A DNA stretch of 57,726 nt from Chara braunii. Lineage: Eukaryota > Streptophyta > Charophyceae > Charales > Characeae. The stretch spans positions 32,139-89,864 of the forward strand of contig BFEA01000460.1 of assembly GCA_003427395.1 (NCBI GenBank), read 5' to 3'. The notes under the pieces were generated by a model. The model did not search any database. It was not told the DNA's origin and saw only the letters and a list, made by a program, of their open reading frames with translations. This document shows positions 11,315-20,597 of this stretch, piece after piece. The translations under genes and the position numbers were made by a program. How positions within the stretch are numbered: the stretch's first letter is position 1; each line of letters starts with the position of its first letter.

Positions 11315-11690
11315 AAATGTTTGAAATTTCGGTAGTATATCCCCTATAGGAGGACAGACTATTTGAATTCTCAAGTTCTAAACTATTCTAACTCCTCTAA
11401 CATGCAGACAATTTTGGCAGCGCTTTCTGTAGGAAAAATATTTTTCTATAATTTATAAAAAGCTTGATTCAAGTTAAAATTTAACTTTGACTTTTGCAAA
11501 GCTAATTTTTGTCTAATTCACTGAATTAGTAAAAATTTGGGCAGCATCTCCTTTAGAGAGGTAGGCTTCCCAAATTTATACTAAGTCATATATAAATTCA
11601 GACAAAAATTCAAATTTATAAAAGATAAAATTTAACTAGCCTCCTCGATTTACTGAAATTTGGGCAGTGCTTCCCGTAGGAAAATTGTTT
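11315..11690 (+). repeat. Four diverged TTTGGGCAG repeat units in AT-rich DNA
   Basis: Motifs of the form AATTTGGGCAGC followed by CTCC or TTCC and TAG(G/A) occur near 11318, 11410, 11535 and 11655. I have seen this kind of motif in 3' regions and LTRs of plant Ty3/gypsy elements, so these are probably retrotransposon remnants. The rest of 10832-12085 is AT-rich and holds no supportable gene. Confidence 0.5.
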
Positions 11691-12089
11691 TTTTCTAAAA
11701 TTTATACAAACCGAGAAATAGAAAATAAATGTATATAAAAAATGTAAAAATTGAACTAAAAATAAATTTAACTATAAAAATACAGGAAATTAATATACAA
11801 ATTCAGAAATAGAAGATAAACTTATCCCAGAAAATATTGAAATTGAACTATAAATAAATTTAACGTAGAAAAATTTAATGTAGAATTGAACTAACTCCTA
11901 AGACTCCAACACACTGCGATCACCTAAAACGACTAAGCTATCGAAAGAAAATCCCAAATGATAAAATTCAAAGGCATACACTGGTGAGTACATTAACATT
12001 CCTCATCAACCTCCAGGTTCCTTTCAAAATCTCATAATTAGTTCAAGTCCCTCGTTAGTACCTTCTTACCCTTCCTTACAAAAGACATA

Positions 12090-12410
12090 GGTCAACCAAT
12101 GCAACTTATGGATGAGACTGACCTACCAGTTTATTTGACTAGGCCACACCAACTTATGATGTGAGCATTTTGTGCCTAAACGATCGACATAAGGCGTATG
12201 ACCGGGCCGCACCAACTTATGGTGAGGTTGGTCAGCCTCAACGTCCAGGATGCACAAAGAGTTGAACCTCCTCAACTTATGAGGGGTCAGCCTTTGCCTG
12301 AATAATGACGAATGGAATATGATTGGAACATTCCAACTTATGTTGTGCCTAGTCAGCCCAAACAGTGACATAAAGTGTAGAACTAGGCTACTCAACTTAT
12401 GAGTAGTTTA
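12090..12410 (+). repeat. Hairpin-unit array with conserved CAACTTATG loop
   Basis: ACTTATG recurs at 12104, 12152, 12215, 12275, 12336 and 12395, about 60 bases apart. Each copy is flanked by self-complementary arms that differ between units: GGTCA with TGACC in unit 1, TGACC with GGTCA in unit 3, CCTC with GAGG in unit 4, AACAT with ATGTT in unit 5, CTACTC with GAGTAG in unit 6. The array ends at the 5' LTR of the giant element and resumes at 38780. Confidence 0.8.
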
Positions 12411-12465
12411 ACCCGCATAAACAAGCAACGTGTTGTCGGAGGGCGTGGTGTCCCGACCCTCCTTC

Positions 12466-12765
12466 ATAACTCGGTCAGGAGGGGTCTGGCGCACAGCAGA
12501 AAAACCGGCGCCGGTCCTTTCTCTCTTGCGTCCCAGCGCAGACTCGGCGGCTACCGCGACTACAGGCCGGTCGTGCTCTGCTGTACAGCAGGGGGCCGAA
12601 CCTGCGCGGAGCAAAAGAAGGCCCTGCGGTGCACCCTTTTGCCGAGGGCAACGCCGCGAGGGCTGGTCCGCACCGAGGGCAGCCCCGGTACCGAACCTGC
12701 AGTTCGCGACACCCCTAGGGAATAGCAAGGTCGGGACAAGGGACCGATGCCGAGTAAGGATCTGG
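12466..12765 (+). other. Invertible-looking 300-bp segment (orientation A)
   Basis: The reverse complement of this segment matches 30833-31131 in the 3' LTR, while the flanks on both sides match in direct orientation. Short inverted repeats lie just inside the ends: ACTCGG at 12469-12474 and CCGAGT at 12750-12755. The centre holds the palindrome CTGCTGTACAGCAG. Open frames of 80-115 codons cross it on both strands without recognisable motifs. Confidence 0.9.
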
Positions 12766-12938
12766 TTGGGAACGTGAGGCAGAGGTCACTGTCGGGGAAA
12801 GCAAAGGTCATACCGAGAATAAGGGAAGCATAATAAAAATAAAAATGGGACTAGAAGTCTAATCTGCGCGCCGAGACCATCTTTTAAGTTCGGGAAAAAA
12901 CCCATGGCCATGAATCATTTGTCGTTTCGTCTAGTTTC

Positions 12939-12949
<11 letters not shown>

Positions 12950-12999
<50 letters not shown>
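12950..12999. repeat. (TTA)n microsatellite in the 5' LTR
   Basis: Pure TTA run. The other LTR carries it at 31309-31360. Confidence 0.95.
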
Positions 13000-13022
13000 T
13001 AGGGCTGATTTTCCTTCCGCAG

Positions 13023-13433
13023 ATGTCTGACGCGATCCGTTCTGCTGATCCTGTCACTTCGTGGGAAGAGACTACCGGTTCGAATTCGAACCCGAAACTA
13101 CCAAATGGACCGACCTCTCGCTACCCCTCCGCAGTTAATCTGCTTGACGGAATATCGTGTGGCTGGGCCCCAAAAGTGGGGCGACCCGCGACCGCATTGG
13201 TAGGAGGCGTATCACCCCCTATAGAGGGTCATATGCCCCCTCCTTTCCATCGGACACGGACACCCAACTGGGATAGGCCCGCGCTGCCTTTTAAAGGGGA
13301 CAATACGGCCATCGGGATCCCGTTATGGGATCGCCGATTTTTCTATGTAATCGATTCGGCAGGACTAGTGATTGGTAGTAAACTGAGTGTCATCCTGCAT
13401 GCGACTGTTGGGTTTAAGCCTCAGACGATTTAA
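13023..13433 (+). CDS. Small LTR ORF, unrecognised (136 codons)
   Basis: Begins MSDAIRSADPVTSWEE and runs 136 codons. The matching region of the 3' LTR (31383 onward) keeps MSDAI but loses the frame within about 20 codons; a frame from 31445 to 31789 then continues the same protein, so a small indel separates the copies. I recognise no domain. It starts with MS plus an acidic residue, like the two later LTR ORFs. A strong TATA-like box follows at 13510, so it may be upstream of the main transcript. Chance open frame remains possible. Confidence 0.35.
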   Translation: MSDAIRSADPVTSWEETTGSNSNPKLPNGPTSRYPSAVNLLDGISCGWAPKVGRPATALVGGVSPPIEGHMPPPFHRTRTPNWDRPALPFKGDNTAIGIPLWDRRFFYVIDSAGLVIGSKLSVILHATVGFKPQTI

Positions 13434-13509
13434 AGAGAAATAAAATTTCACTTTAGTTTATTTGTACCTTCGAAATGAATACACTGGGAATCGCGGCCTC
13501 TCTGAACTC

Positions 13510-13517
13510 TATAAAAG
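13510..13517 (+). promoter_or_regulatory. TATA-like box 1 in the 5' LTR
   Basis: TATAAAAG in a CTCTATAAAAGGAGAC context, conserved in the 3' LTR as TATAAAATG at 31888. A good candidate core promoter; transcription would start about 30 bases downstream. Its function is inferred. Confidence 0.55.
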
Positions 13518-13659
13518 GAGACTACCCGTGGATCTCTCGACAGGTTCGTTGAGGCTATCGCGCTGGAAGAAGAGATAGTGACAGAGCGCTGAGATTATCG
13601 ACCCTTGGTAGCCTGCACGCTCATAGCATGTTTCTCTCTAGTGCAGCGCGAGAGCAGAA

Positions 13660-14304
13660 GTGTTAGTACTTGCACCGGCTATTGCAAAGACTGCGGCTAT
13701 GGCAGGCCAGAGCGGGTTGTATGGTTATAAGCCGAGTCACCTGAGATTTTACTGGAGTTGGGAGCCAATGAGCGGAGAGGGTGCCACGGTGGATGCATGC
13801 CTAAGCTACTGTAAAAGTGACGGCTTGGCGTTGCTAAAGATAAACATCTACAGGGGTGAGGAGCGAGAGATGAGGGAAGACGAGAGGGTGCAGAAGGCGA
13901 ATACCGAGGTCCATGACAGGGCAGAGCGGAGGTTCAAAAGGGTTGGAGTGACTGCTCGGTTAAGAACTACTGTCACCTTCCACAACATGGAAACTTTAAC
14001 AGGCACGACAGAGCGGGAGCATCAGGAGTTGGACAGGGACTCGCAAGGAGAGTCAGAGATGAGTGAGCGGGGGGCTGCTCAATCAGGGCCTGGTTGGGAC
14101 CAAGAGAAGTCCCTCACTGCTCCAGCAGAAAGGGACAGTGATACCGGAGATCGAGAGACGGACCTCATGTCCTGGAATAGACCAGGCGAGGCCCAGAGGT
14201 ACCACCCTGCCGCGAAGCCGGTGGAAGATGGACCAGAGGCTAGTTCGGCAAGAGGCAGAGTAAGGCCAACAGAGCCTGGACCATCAAGAGAACGACGTGT
14301 GTAG
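13660..14304 (+). CDS. LTR ORF, charged protein, unrecognised (214 codons)
   Basis: The frame is rich in Arg, Glu, Asp and Ser, with a more ordered N-terminal part (GLYGYKPSHLRFYWSWEP near residues 20-37) and a hydrophilic, probably disordered C-terminal half (REMREDERVQ, AERDSDTGDRE). The 3' LTR copy (32026-32418) reads the same protein but is cut at codon 131 by a TAG replacing the GAC seen here. I cannot name a family. Conservation of the first 130 codons without a frameshift gives modest support for past coding. Confidence 0.4.
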   Translation: MLVLAPAIAKTAAMAGQSGLYGYKPSHLRFYWSWEPMSGEGATVDACLSYCKSDGLALLKINIYRGEEREMREDERVQKANTEVHDRAERRFKRVGVTARLRTTVTFHNMETLTGTTEREHQELDRDSQGESEMSERGAAQSGPGWDQEKSLTAPAERDSDTGDRETDLMSWNRPGEAQRYHPAAKPVEDGPEASSARGRVRPTEPGPSRERRV

Positions 14305-14463
14305 GCTGCCGGTGGTGTGCAAGGTAATTGGGTGCAAGGGGACTTGAAGCAGGGCACTAACTAAGGGCTGGCAGAACTTAGTGACGGGACGGTTGGTAGA
14401 AGCACGAGGTAGAGGCGTGAGCGGGACGCGGTCCTTTTTCGGGAGATCAACTCAGGAGAGACA

Positions 14464-14697
14464 ATGAGGTGGACACTACTCGGAAACACACGCGTGAGCT
14501 GCACAAGCGAAGTGGGTGCATACTCGACAGTTGACGTCCGTGGCTGGGCTACCCTCTTCGAAGGGTGCTCTCTCGTGCGTCCTCCATGCGTGCACGCGCA
14601 CACTCTCAAAAGGGGAAAACCTCCGGCTCTCGTGACAAGGTTTGCTCGTGTATTGCAGTCCGAGAGACGGGATTACCAAGAGAGGCGGCGCGAGTAG
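14464..14697 (+). CDS. Small LTR ORF (77 codons), unrecognised
   Basis: Begins MRWTLLGNTRVSCT and is Cys/Arg-containing. The 3' LTR has a frame of exactly the same length at 32842-33075 with a few substitutions and no indel. No domain recognised; length conservation between LTRs of one insertion is weak evidence. Confidence 0.3.
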   Translation: MRWTLLGNTRVSCTSEVGAYSTVDVRGWATLFEGCSLVRPPCVHAHTLKRGKPPALVTRFARVLQSERRDYQERRRE

Positions 14698-15810
14698 GTT
14701 GCGGCATGGTGCAAGGCAATTATTCGCGGTACAGGTCGGTACGTGGCAGATGATTTGGGGTCCAATGCCATTACACATCAAAGTGATCAGATAGGCGCGC
14801 GGGGCAGTGGCGAGCACAGACAGTCGGCGGGTGACGCGTGACAGGGACAAGAGACGCGTAACAAAGGTCAACGGGAGGCATATGCGCGAGAACAATTCTG
14901 TGGGTGTCAACTGCTATCTCTGTGCGCTCGTGTGGTAATGGAGTCTGTTGAGCACAGAGCTGACAAGAGGTTATGTGCGAGAGAAATGAGAGACGTGTGA
15001 GTGCGACATGAGTGAGCGAGAAGTTGGTGATGTCGACCGTAGTCTCTACATTTGCAACACAAAGATGAGTTACAGTGAGTGAGACGGAGACTACACACCG
15101 CGGTTGGTGACGGCTTCTTGGTTGTCATCACCCGCCTAGTATGAACTCATATTGTGCGTTCGTTAGAAAACCTAGTGCAAGCGTTGACGACGGAATGTAC
15201 TTAAGGCCTGTCTCCTCGTAATGTGATGCGTGAGGGAACGAACGGTACTTCTCGTCTTGCTACAGACTTCGTCAACGTCAGCTCCATCCCCCAGTTGGCT
15301 AATTGAGAAGACTCCAGTGTCATACCTCAGCGAAGTGATCGATGTGTAGGCAAGGGGTTGACATCGCTCGCTTCTCCGCACGGAGCTGAAGCCTTTCGCG
15401 ACTCACTTTTCGTTCATCCTCGCAGTGACCAGTATTATTTTTTACAGAGATACTAAAGAGGATCTCGCATAAGGGAAGCCTCGACATGTCAGTGAAAGCG
15501 ATTAATGAGAGCGAGGCCTAAGTTATCAGGTAATCCTGACGTTAGTGAGAGGAATGGTTCAGTCTATCCTGCATTGGCCTCTTCATCGCGGTGAAAAGTT
15601 AATAAGAACATTAGCTGATATCGTTCTCATAATCTGGAGCATGGTTGGCAGTTTACTCTAGACTGGCAAACGATGAGAAAGTTATTGAGCCTTACAAAAG
15701 TATCTATTACTCGACGATTATCGATCAGTAGATTGGTCACTTTTTATCTGTTGATGAATAACCTATTGGTGGTAAATGGAAAGACCTCGTTGAAGATGGT
15801 CGATTGTGTC

Positions 15811-15820
15811 TATATAAAAA
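15811..15820 (+). promoter_or_regulatory. TATA-like box 2 in the 5' LTR
   Basis: TATATAAAAA followed by CCCTTTTAAAG, conserved at 34205-34214 in the 3' LTR. A 64-codon frame (15673-15867) runs across it with the same length in both LTRs. Alternative or additional promoter to the one at 13510. Confidence 0.45.
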
Positions 15821-15869
15821 CCCTTTTAAAGTGCGCGTTCGTTAATCACCACTCCCATCCAGTTTGAGT

Positions 15870-17880
15870 GTTGATCTAATGACAAGCTTAAGGATTAACG
15901 AGCTCAGCATGTCTTAATTTGAGCTAAGCTTGACACTGAAGAGGGCGGGGTTCCTTTCTCTGTGTTTTCTATGAATTCTTAATCTCAAGCCAGTAGCTCA
16001 TTTTCGCCTCTCGTCTCTTGAAGGTTATCGACCATTTCAGGCGAGCTTTTGATGAACACTGGGTTCACTGTCCAGCCTGTTAGTCAAAAGTACACTGTCA
16101 GTACAAAAGATAAAAGTATCAAAATTCAAGATAACCCTGAGATACTTACGGTTGCTTGATGGGGAAGAAACGGGCGGTGCTCAGAAAAGCGGCATACCTG
16201 CTTGCCAAATTTCTGATCGACGGGGACTAACTCTGTCTTGAAGGACACCGAACTGTTTATGAGTGAGTGTCATCTCAAAATCTTTCCTGTTCGTATTGAA
16301 AACGAGATCTGGTGAGGGTAACCCAACTAGAAGCCAGTAGGAGGACGATCATGAATCGTATAAACGAGTGCAAAAATCTTTGAGGCATTTGAACAAAACT
16401 GTTAATTGATAACATGGACGGGGAATTCCCTACTCAGAACGCTCAAAGTTGACTCTGGACTCTGGTCAGCTAGTATTGTTGCCCCTGTCTAATAATTTGA
16501 TGCGAAGTCTGGGCTCTGTGAATTGGTTAGCTGTTAGCAACCCTTCTAAGCTGTGCTAGAGCACAGGAAGGGCCCTGTCTATTACCTGGGCAAGATCCCA
16601 TGTCGGAAGCTCTTCGTGTATCGAACAATCCAAGCTTGTCAATCTAATCTGTGGTGGTCAGACTCTCTCAAGCACTTCATGGGTACTACTTCTACTATGA
16701 GTATTACGCGAGAGCGTTGATGCCAATAACGTTGTGCAGGTGCATCCTACTACGTCGGGACCCTAGCAGGGAACATCAAAATCGCTCTTGTCAAGCCTGA
16801 GCAAAAGAGGACATATCAAACTTCAAACAAAGCCATCATTCTTTGGAACAAGTGACTCTTTAAGTTGGCAGTGCAAAAAAGCCTCCTCTCTACTTTTTAT
16901 GGATGAAGATTAAACATTAACTCCAACCGCGCCATTGAAGTCATTCTACTGTGAATACTGTCAGAAGTCGGAATGGAAAGTCAGTCCTATACTGCCTCGA
17001 GAATGAACCACAAAACGATCAAGACGAAGCTTACACTTGAATCCGAACCATTTAAGTAACTCGCCAATTTTAGTAACTTATGGTTAGCTACCACCCTGGT
17101 CAAGTTCAACCCACCTAGCAGTCAGCGATCAAAAGGGTACTGAAATCTTTAGCGTTTGGTTACATGTTTTGAACCCCTGCTGTAAAACAAGAGTGCCTGG
17201 TAGTAGGCAGAGAGTAACTGCAAAAGACTCTCTCATGGTACGCTGCATACCCTATTCATTTGGCGGGTAGACACTGTTAAGGCAGTCATGGAGTATGTTC
17301 GAGTAGTAGGACCCTCGTCATGAACTAGTACTTATCAAGTAGCTGATTGAGGGGTGCCCAGTTAAGTCATCGTTGGAAGACTCAAACTTCTGGCAACACT
17401 CGGGAGTAATGTTGGGACTCCCTTGAAGAAAAGCTTGTTTTCAGTGATGCTTGGTATGCCACTCATAAGAAAACTTATCTTTCCACGGCAAGCAGTTATT
17501 TATCAGAGTCGGAAGCGACTCACCCCGGAAGCATCTGAACAGAACTTACTTCGTGCAGCTCTAACCAATCTCGAGCCTCTGTAAAACCTTCAATAGAGCA
17601 AATAGCAAGCGCCTCCTAAAACTACACTCCGAATTCTAGCACCATGTAATCAACTGATTCGCCAACTACCAGTTTTTTCTAACTATCTGAGATCCCAGGA
17701 TAACATCGTGACAATCCAAACATTCTCTCACGGAGTGGACAAAAAGGAGAAGGGAAAAGCTGCTGGCCATAAAACTGTTGTAAATCTGGAAAGTTGAGCA
17801 ACTCTCTCGTCTAATGACTGCATTTCACCATAGGAGAACTGTGCTCACTGTGTACTCGCAGTGAGCATCATCTTAGTGTT
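15870..17880 (+). other. Non-coding middle part of the 5' LTR
   Basis: No supportable ORF. The segment is collinear with 34262-36180 of the 3' LTR apart from the A-only piece of about 93 bp near 17262-17360 and a short B-only insertion near 35596. If transcription starts at either TATA-like box this would be leader or intron. Confidence 0.6.
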
Positions 17881-17900
17881 TTAGCACCGTGTTTTCTGTC

Positions 17901-17902
17901 AG
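17901..17902 (+). promoter_or_regulatory. Candidate 3' splice site before the small LTR ORF
   Basis: GTGTTTTCTGTCAG is a pyrimidine-rich tract ending in CAG, about 50 bases before the ATG at 17953. It is conserved in the 3' LTR (AG at 36215-36216). Confidence 0.4.
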
Positions 17903-17952
17903 GGAAAAAGGGTAATTTGATCGTCCTCAGAGTAACGAGACCCAACAAGAAA

Positions 17953-18186
17953 ATGGTGACCTGCTCGCTGTGTCAGAGCACGGCAGTAGATTGGAGAGGG
18001 AGTGCGATCGGGGAATACAATCAGCGAACAATAGCCATGATGGAGTATGCACTGACCTTAGTAAGGAACCACACTAGAAATGAGTATACCTATTACTTGC
18101 ACGACAAAGACGGTAAACTGTGTGCCACCCTCTCCTCAATAGGGTCGGTTGAGGAGGCTAGAAAAACCATTTGCGGGCGCCAATAA
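17953..18186 (+). CDS. Small LTR ORF with repeat domain A (77 codons)
   Basis: The frame carries EYNQRTIAMMEYALTLVRN, then EYTYYLHDKDGKL and SIGSVEEAR. The 3' LTR copy (36267-36521) is 84 codons because it has seven extra codons after the ATG (SDASTIR), an in-frame 21-base difference. A second, diverged copy of the ALTLVRN to SVEEAR block follows at 18508-18663, so the module is tandemly duplicated. Predicted strands around EYTYYLHD and ATLSSIG suggest a small alpha/beta fold. I recognise no family. In-frame indel and internal duplication support past coding. Confidence 0.55.
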   Translation: MVTCSLCQSTAVDWRGSAIGEYNQRTIAMMEYALTLVRNHTRNEYTYYLHDKDGKLCATLSSIGSVEEARKTICGRQ

Positions 18187-18507
18187 AGTGAGCAGTCATC
18201 GGACAACAGCAGGGTAGGAAGAGTTGAATTGTACCGGAAACTGGTATCGATTAAGCATGCAGCAAATCGTTAGGCCGAGAGACAACGGTAAACCGTTACA
18301 GCACAACAACAACCATAGCTGAATTAGTAACCTAGAGACAACCAGCAATAACAGTGAGCAGCCATCAGTGATCATTTTACTAATCGGGAGTAACGCAGAC
18401 TCAGCGGTAATGTATGACTCAGATGTGGTGAAAATTTTCCTGAACAGTGCATCAGGGTCCTGCCACTGAGGGTTAGGAAGAGAGCAGCAAAAGAGTTTCA
18501 GCGTCAT

Positions 18508-18663
18508 ACCATACTCACGAAAGAACGTGCTCTGATACTAGTGAGGAATCAAACAAAGATTGAGTACACCTGCCATCTTCACGAGACAGATGGCAGGCAA
18601 CGATCTACTTTCTCCATCGTGGGCTCGGTTGAGGAGGTCAGAAGAGCTTCCAGTGTCCATTAG
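18508..18663 (+). pseudogene. Second copy of LTR repeat domain A
   Basis: In one frame this reads ERALILVRNQTKIEYTCHLH and then FSIVGSVEEVRRAS before TAG. It is a diverged duplicate of the domain at 18051-18175. The 3' LTR keeps it (within 36782-36985). No convincing ATG directly precedes it, so it may have been a second exon or the rest of a longer ORF. Confidence 0.5.
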
Positions 18664-18784
18664 TGAGAAAGTTTAGCAGTCAGAGACATTCATCGGGCAG
18701 GGACAGACTAGATCAATGCAATCAGATTGAAGTTCAGTTTATTTATTCAGACTTTAGACAGCAGTTCATATGAACACAAGACAA

Positions 18785-18970
18785 TGTAGACAAATCAGAT
18801 CGACATTCAGATCAGCTTGCAGATCAGTATTCAGATAATCATTCTGAACAACAATTAGAAAACAACAATCAGGAAACGACAATAAGAAAACGACAATCAG
18901 AGAACGACATTTAGAAAATGACAATTCGGAAGCAGCAATCAGAAACAGCAACCAGAAAGTTTTCAGAGGC
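18785..18970 (+). repeat. Degenerate 12-16-bp minisatellite in the 5' LTR
   Basis: Tandem variants of ATTCAGATCAGC are followed by variants of GACAATCAGAAAAC. The 3' LTR has the same block at about 37110-37330, with more ATTCAGATCAGC copies, so it changed length after insertion. Confidence 0.8.
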
Positions 18971-19063
18971 AGCATTTGGTGAAGAACATTCATAGCAACA
19001 CTCGGAACGGTATTCAATCAAGCATTCAGGAGTCGGTCAATCAAGCAGTCCTTTCTCTCTGTC

Positions 19064-19065
19064 AG
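19064..19065 (+). promoter_or_regulatory. Candidate 3' splice site before the main LTR ORF
   Basis: CCTTTCTCTCTGTCAG is a strong pyrimidine tract plus CAG, 21 bases before the ATG at 19086, conserved in the 3' LTR (AG at 37410-37411). It suggests the ORF is reached by splicing of a long leader. Confidence 0.5.
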
Positions 19066-19085
19066 GGGTAACTATTTAACAATAC

Positions 19086-19664
19086 ATGAGTGAGATCAAC
19101 CCCATCGCAGTTGACCATTCGGTCCTTGACAGCCTCAATCTGATCGCTGCCAAGGAGAGCTTCCCGCACAAGTACATCAGGAATGACGGGTTCAAGCGTG
19201 AAGACCTGTCTATCTTCATTGTCCTCACTGAGTTCGCTGAAGGTACAGTCAGCGACCTACGGATCTTCTTGAAAAAGGGGAACGAGGCACACCCTCATTT
19301 TGATCCGGTGTGGGCCGCAGCAGCTGGGTATGTGCAATGGAAAGTCGAGAGGCTCAAGGGGAGCACAAAGCTTATCTATAGCTTTGGCCCCAAACTTTTT
19401 ACTGACTATCCCAAACCACCGGTCCCATACTACCTTACAGACGGCTCTTACTGGGGTGGTGTGGTGGACTTGGCCAAGAGATATGTGTCGCCAACAGAGA
19501 TTGACTATGAGGCAGTGACTGAGCCTTCCGGGTTTCCGCAGTTCAGGAGGGGCATTTTCTCTAAGCCATATCTCCCCACTCTATGGGAGGAGTTATGTGT
19601 CATGGTTGACTTCCGTATCATGAGACTTGGATGGAAATGCATAAAGCTTGCAGGCTTCAGGTGA
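19086..19664 (+). CDS. Main LTR ORF, repeat domain B protein (192 codons)
   Basis: The frame starts MSEINPIAVDHSVLDSLN after a pyrimidine tract and CAG. Recognisable blocks: SFPHKY (residues 25-30), IFIVLTEFAEGTVSDLR (43-59), a Trp-Ala segment (WAAAAGYVQW), then PPVPYYLTDGSYWGGVVDLA. The same order of blocks recurs in three units between the PBS and gag (20598-21959), so this is one member of a family carried inside the element. No known domain recognised; no signal peptide or membrane segment seen. The 3' LTR copy is longer (225 codons) because a small insertion here shifts the C-terminus after KLAG. The intact frame in both LTRs supports a real protein in the founder element. Confidence 0.65.
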   Translation: MSEINPIAVDHSVLDSLNLIAAKESFPHKYIRNDGFKREDLSIFIVLTEFAEGTVSDLRIFLKKGNEAHPHFDPVWAAAAGYVQWKVERLKGSTKLIYSFGPKLFTDYPKPPVPYYLTDGSYWGGVVDLAKRYVSPTEIDYEAVTEPSGFPQFRRGIFSKPYLPTLWEELCVMVDFRIMRLGWKCIKLAGFR

Positions 19665-20023
19665 CTTTACATTCAGAAGCCACAGCCTCAGAGAGTACGA
19701 AGGCATGGCAAGAAGCCCAAACGACAGGCAACAGAGTGACAGATAGACTGGAGTTCAGAAGGATGAGTGTGGACTCTTGATTGGTGTTGGTCATGCTCTC
19801 TTCCATATGTACTCCCTAAAACTATTATGAGTTTTCATTCTTCCCTCATTCATTTGATCCTGTCATTACTCGAGTCAGTCGCTCTTGCTTTCTTGCATTG
19901 TTCTTGCTCGATGATTGCCATCGTGGAATAATTCTCAAAATCAGATTGGCATATTTGATGCGTGCATAGCACCCCATAATTTTATGATTATTATTTTTAT
20001 AATTTTCTGCTGTTCTGAATCAA

Positions 20024-20029
20024 AATAAA
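20024..20029 (+). terminator. Polyadenylation signal near the 5' LTR end
   Basis: AATAAA about 190 bases before the LTR end, conserved at 38363-38368. It suggests that R ends shortly after and U5 is short, so the small LTR ORFs lie upstream of the poly(A) site. Confidence 0.5.
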
Positions 20030-20221
20030 AGATTCTTAAGACCGGGGACCGGCGAAGACCGCAACTGAAGGGTCTCGCTCGAAACTGAACGCACACAACA
20101 GGGAGGGATTTGCTTTACTTAATTTATTTTATTTATTGCAATCACATTCAAAATCCTGCGTGACAGCCTGTTGGCTTTCCGGTCCTCCAAAGTGGTCCGA
20201 CTGGAAAAACTGCGACAAAAA

Positions 20222-20238
20222 TGGCACCGTTGTCGGGG
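20222..20238 (+). promoter_or_regulatory. Primer-binding site of the giant element
   Basis: TGGCACCGTTGTCGGGG, four bases after the LTR end, differs at two positions from the perfect tRNA-Asp(GTC) PBS seen on the minus strand at 8634-8651. Confidence 0.85.
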
Positions 20239-20597
20239 GCATGGAAACTTTTCGTGTCCGGAACGAGCCTAGGTCAACAAACAACTTTAAGTTTTAGTTA
20301 GGCCTTGAGAACTGTTGACAATTTCAGAATTTTCTAGACCAATTCTGCAATCTTTTCTTGAGTCATTATTCTCTTAAAAAACAAAGTTTGGTAACTGAGT
20401 CCTGTCTTTTCTTGTGTGAGGTACCACACTGGATCGGGAGAGGAGATTGATATTATTGACTGAAAAAAATCGAGTTTGATATTAGGTATGTTCTACTGTT
20501 CTTCAAATATATTGAAGGGATTGAAAGAAGGAGAGCGACAGATCAAGACAAATGTTGGTCGGCAGTGCACTAAAAGAGCCGTCCAAACTCACCTCCA

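Larger units (their letters stand above)
12434..20217 (+). repeat. 5' LTR of the giant element (7784 bp)
   Basis: Collinear with 30796-38556 over its whole length apart from a 300-bp inversion near the 5' end and small indels. A segment of about 93 bp around 17262-17360 is absent from the other copy near 35680. It contains two TATA-like sites, several small ORFs, an AATAAA signal near its 3' end, and terminal TGTCG and CGACA. 7.8 kb is very long for an LTR; plant Ogre/Tat LTRs are commonly up to about 6 kb. Confidence 0.93.

Noticed and set aside
12090-12410. CRISPR-like array
   Set aside because: Repeats are imperfect hairpins with similar spacers in a eukaryotic repeat context; no identical repeats with unique spacers and no cas genes.
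12399-12811. Overlapping 80-115-codon frames on both strands in the inverted LTR segment
   Set aside because: GC-rich DNA gives open frames by chance; no motif, and the inversion swaps strands without an evident favoured frame.
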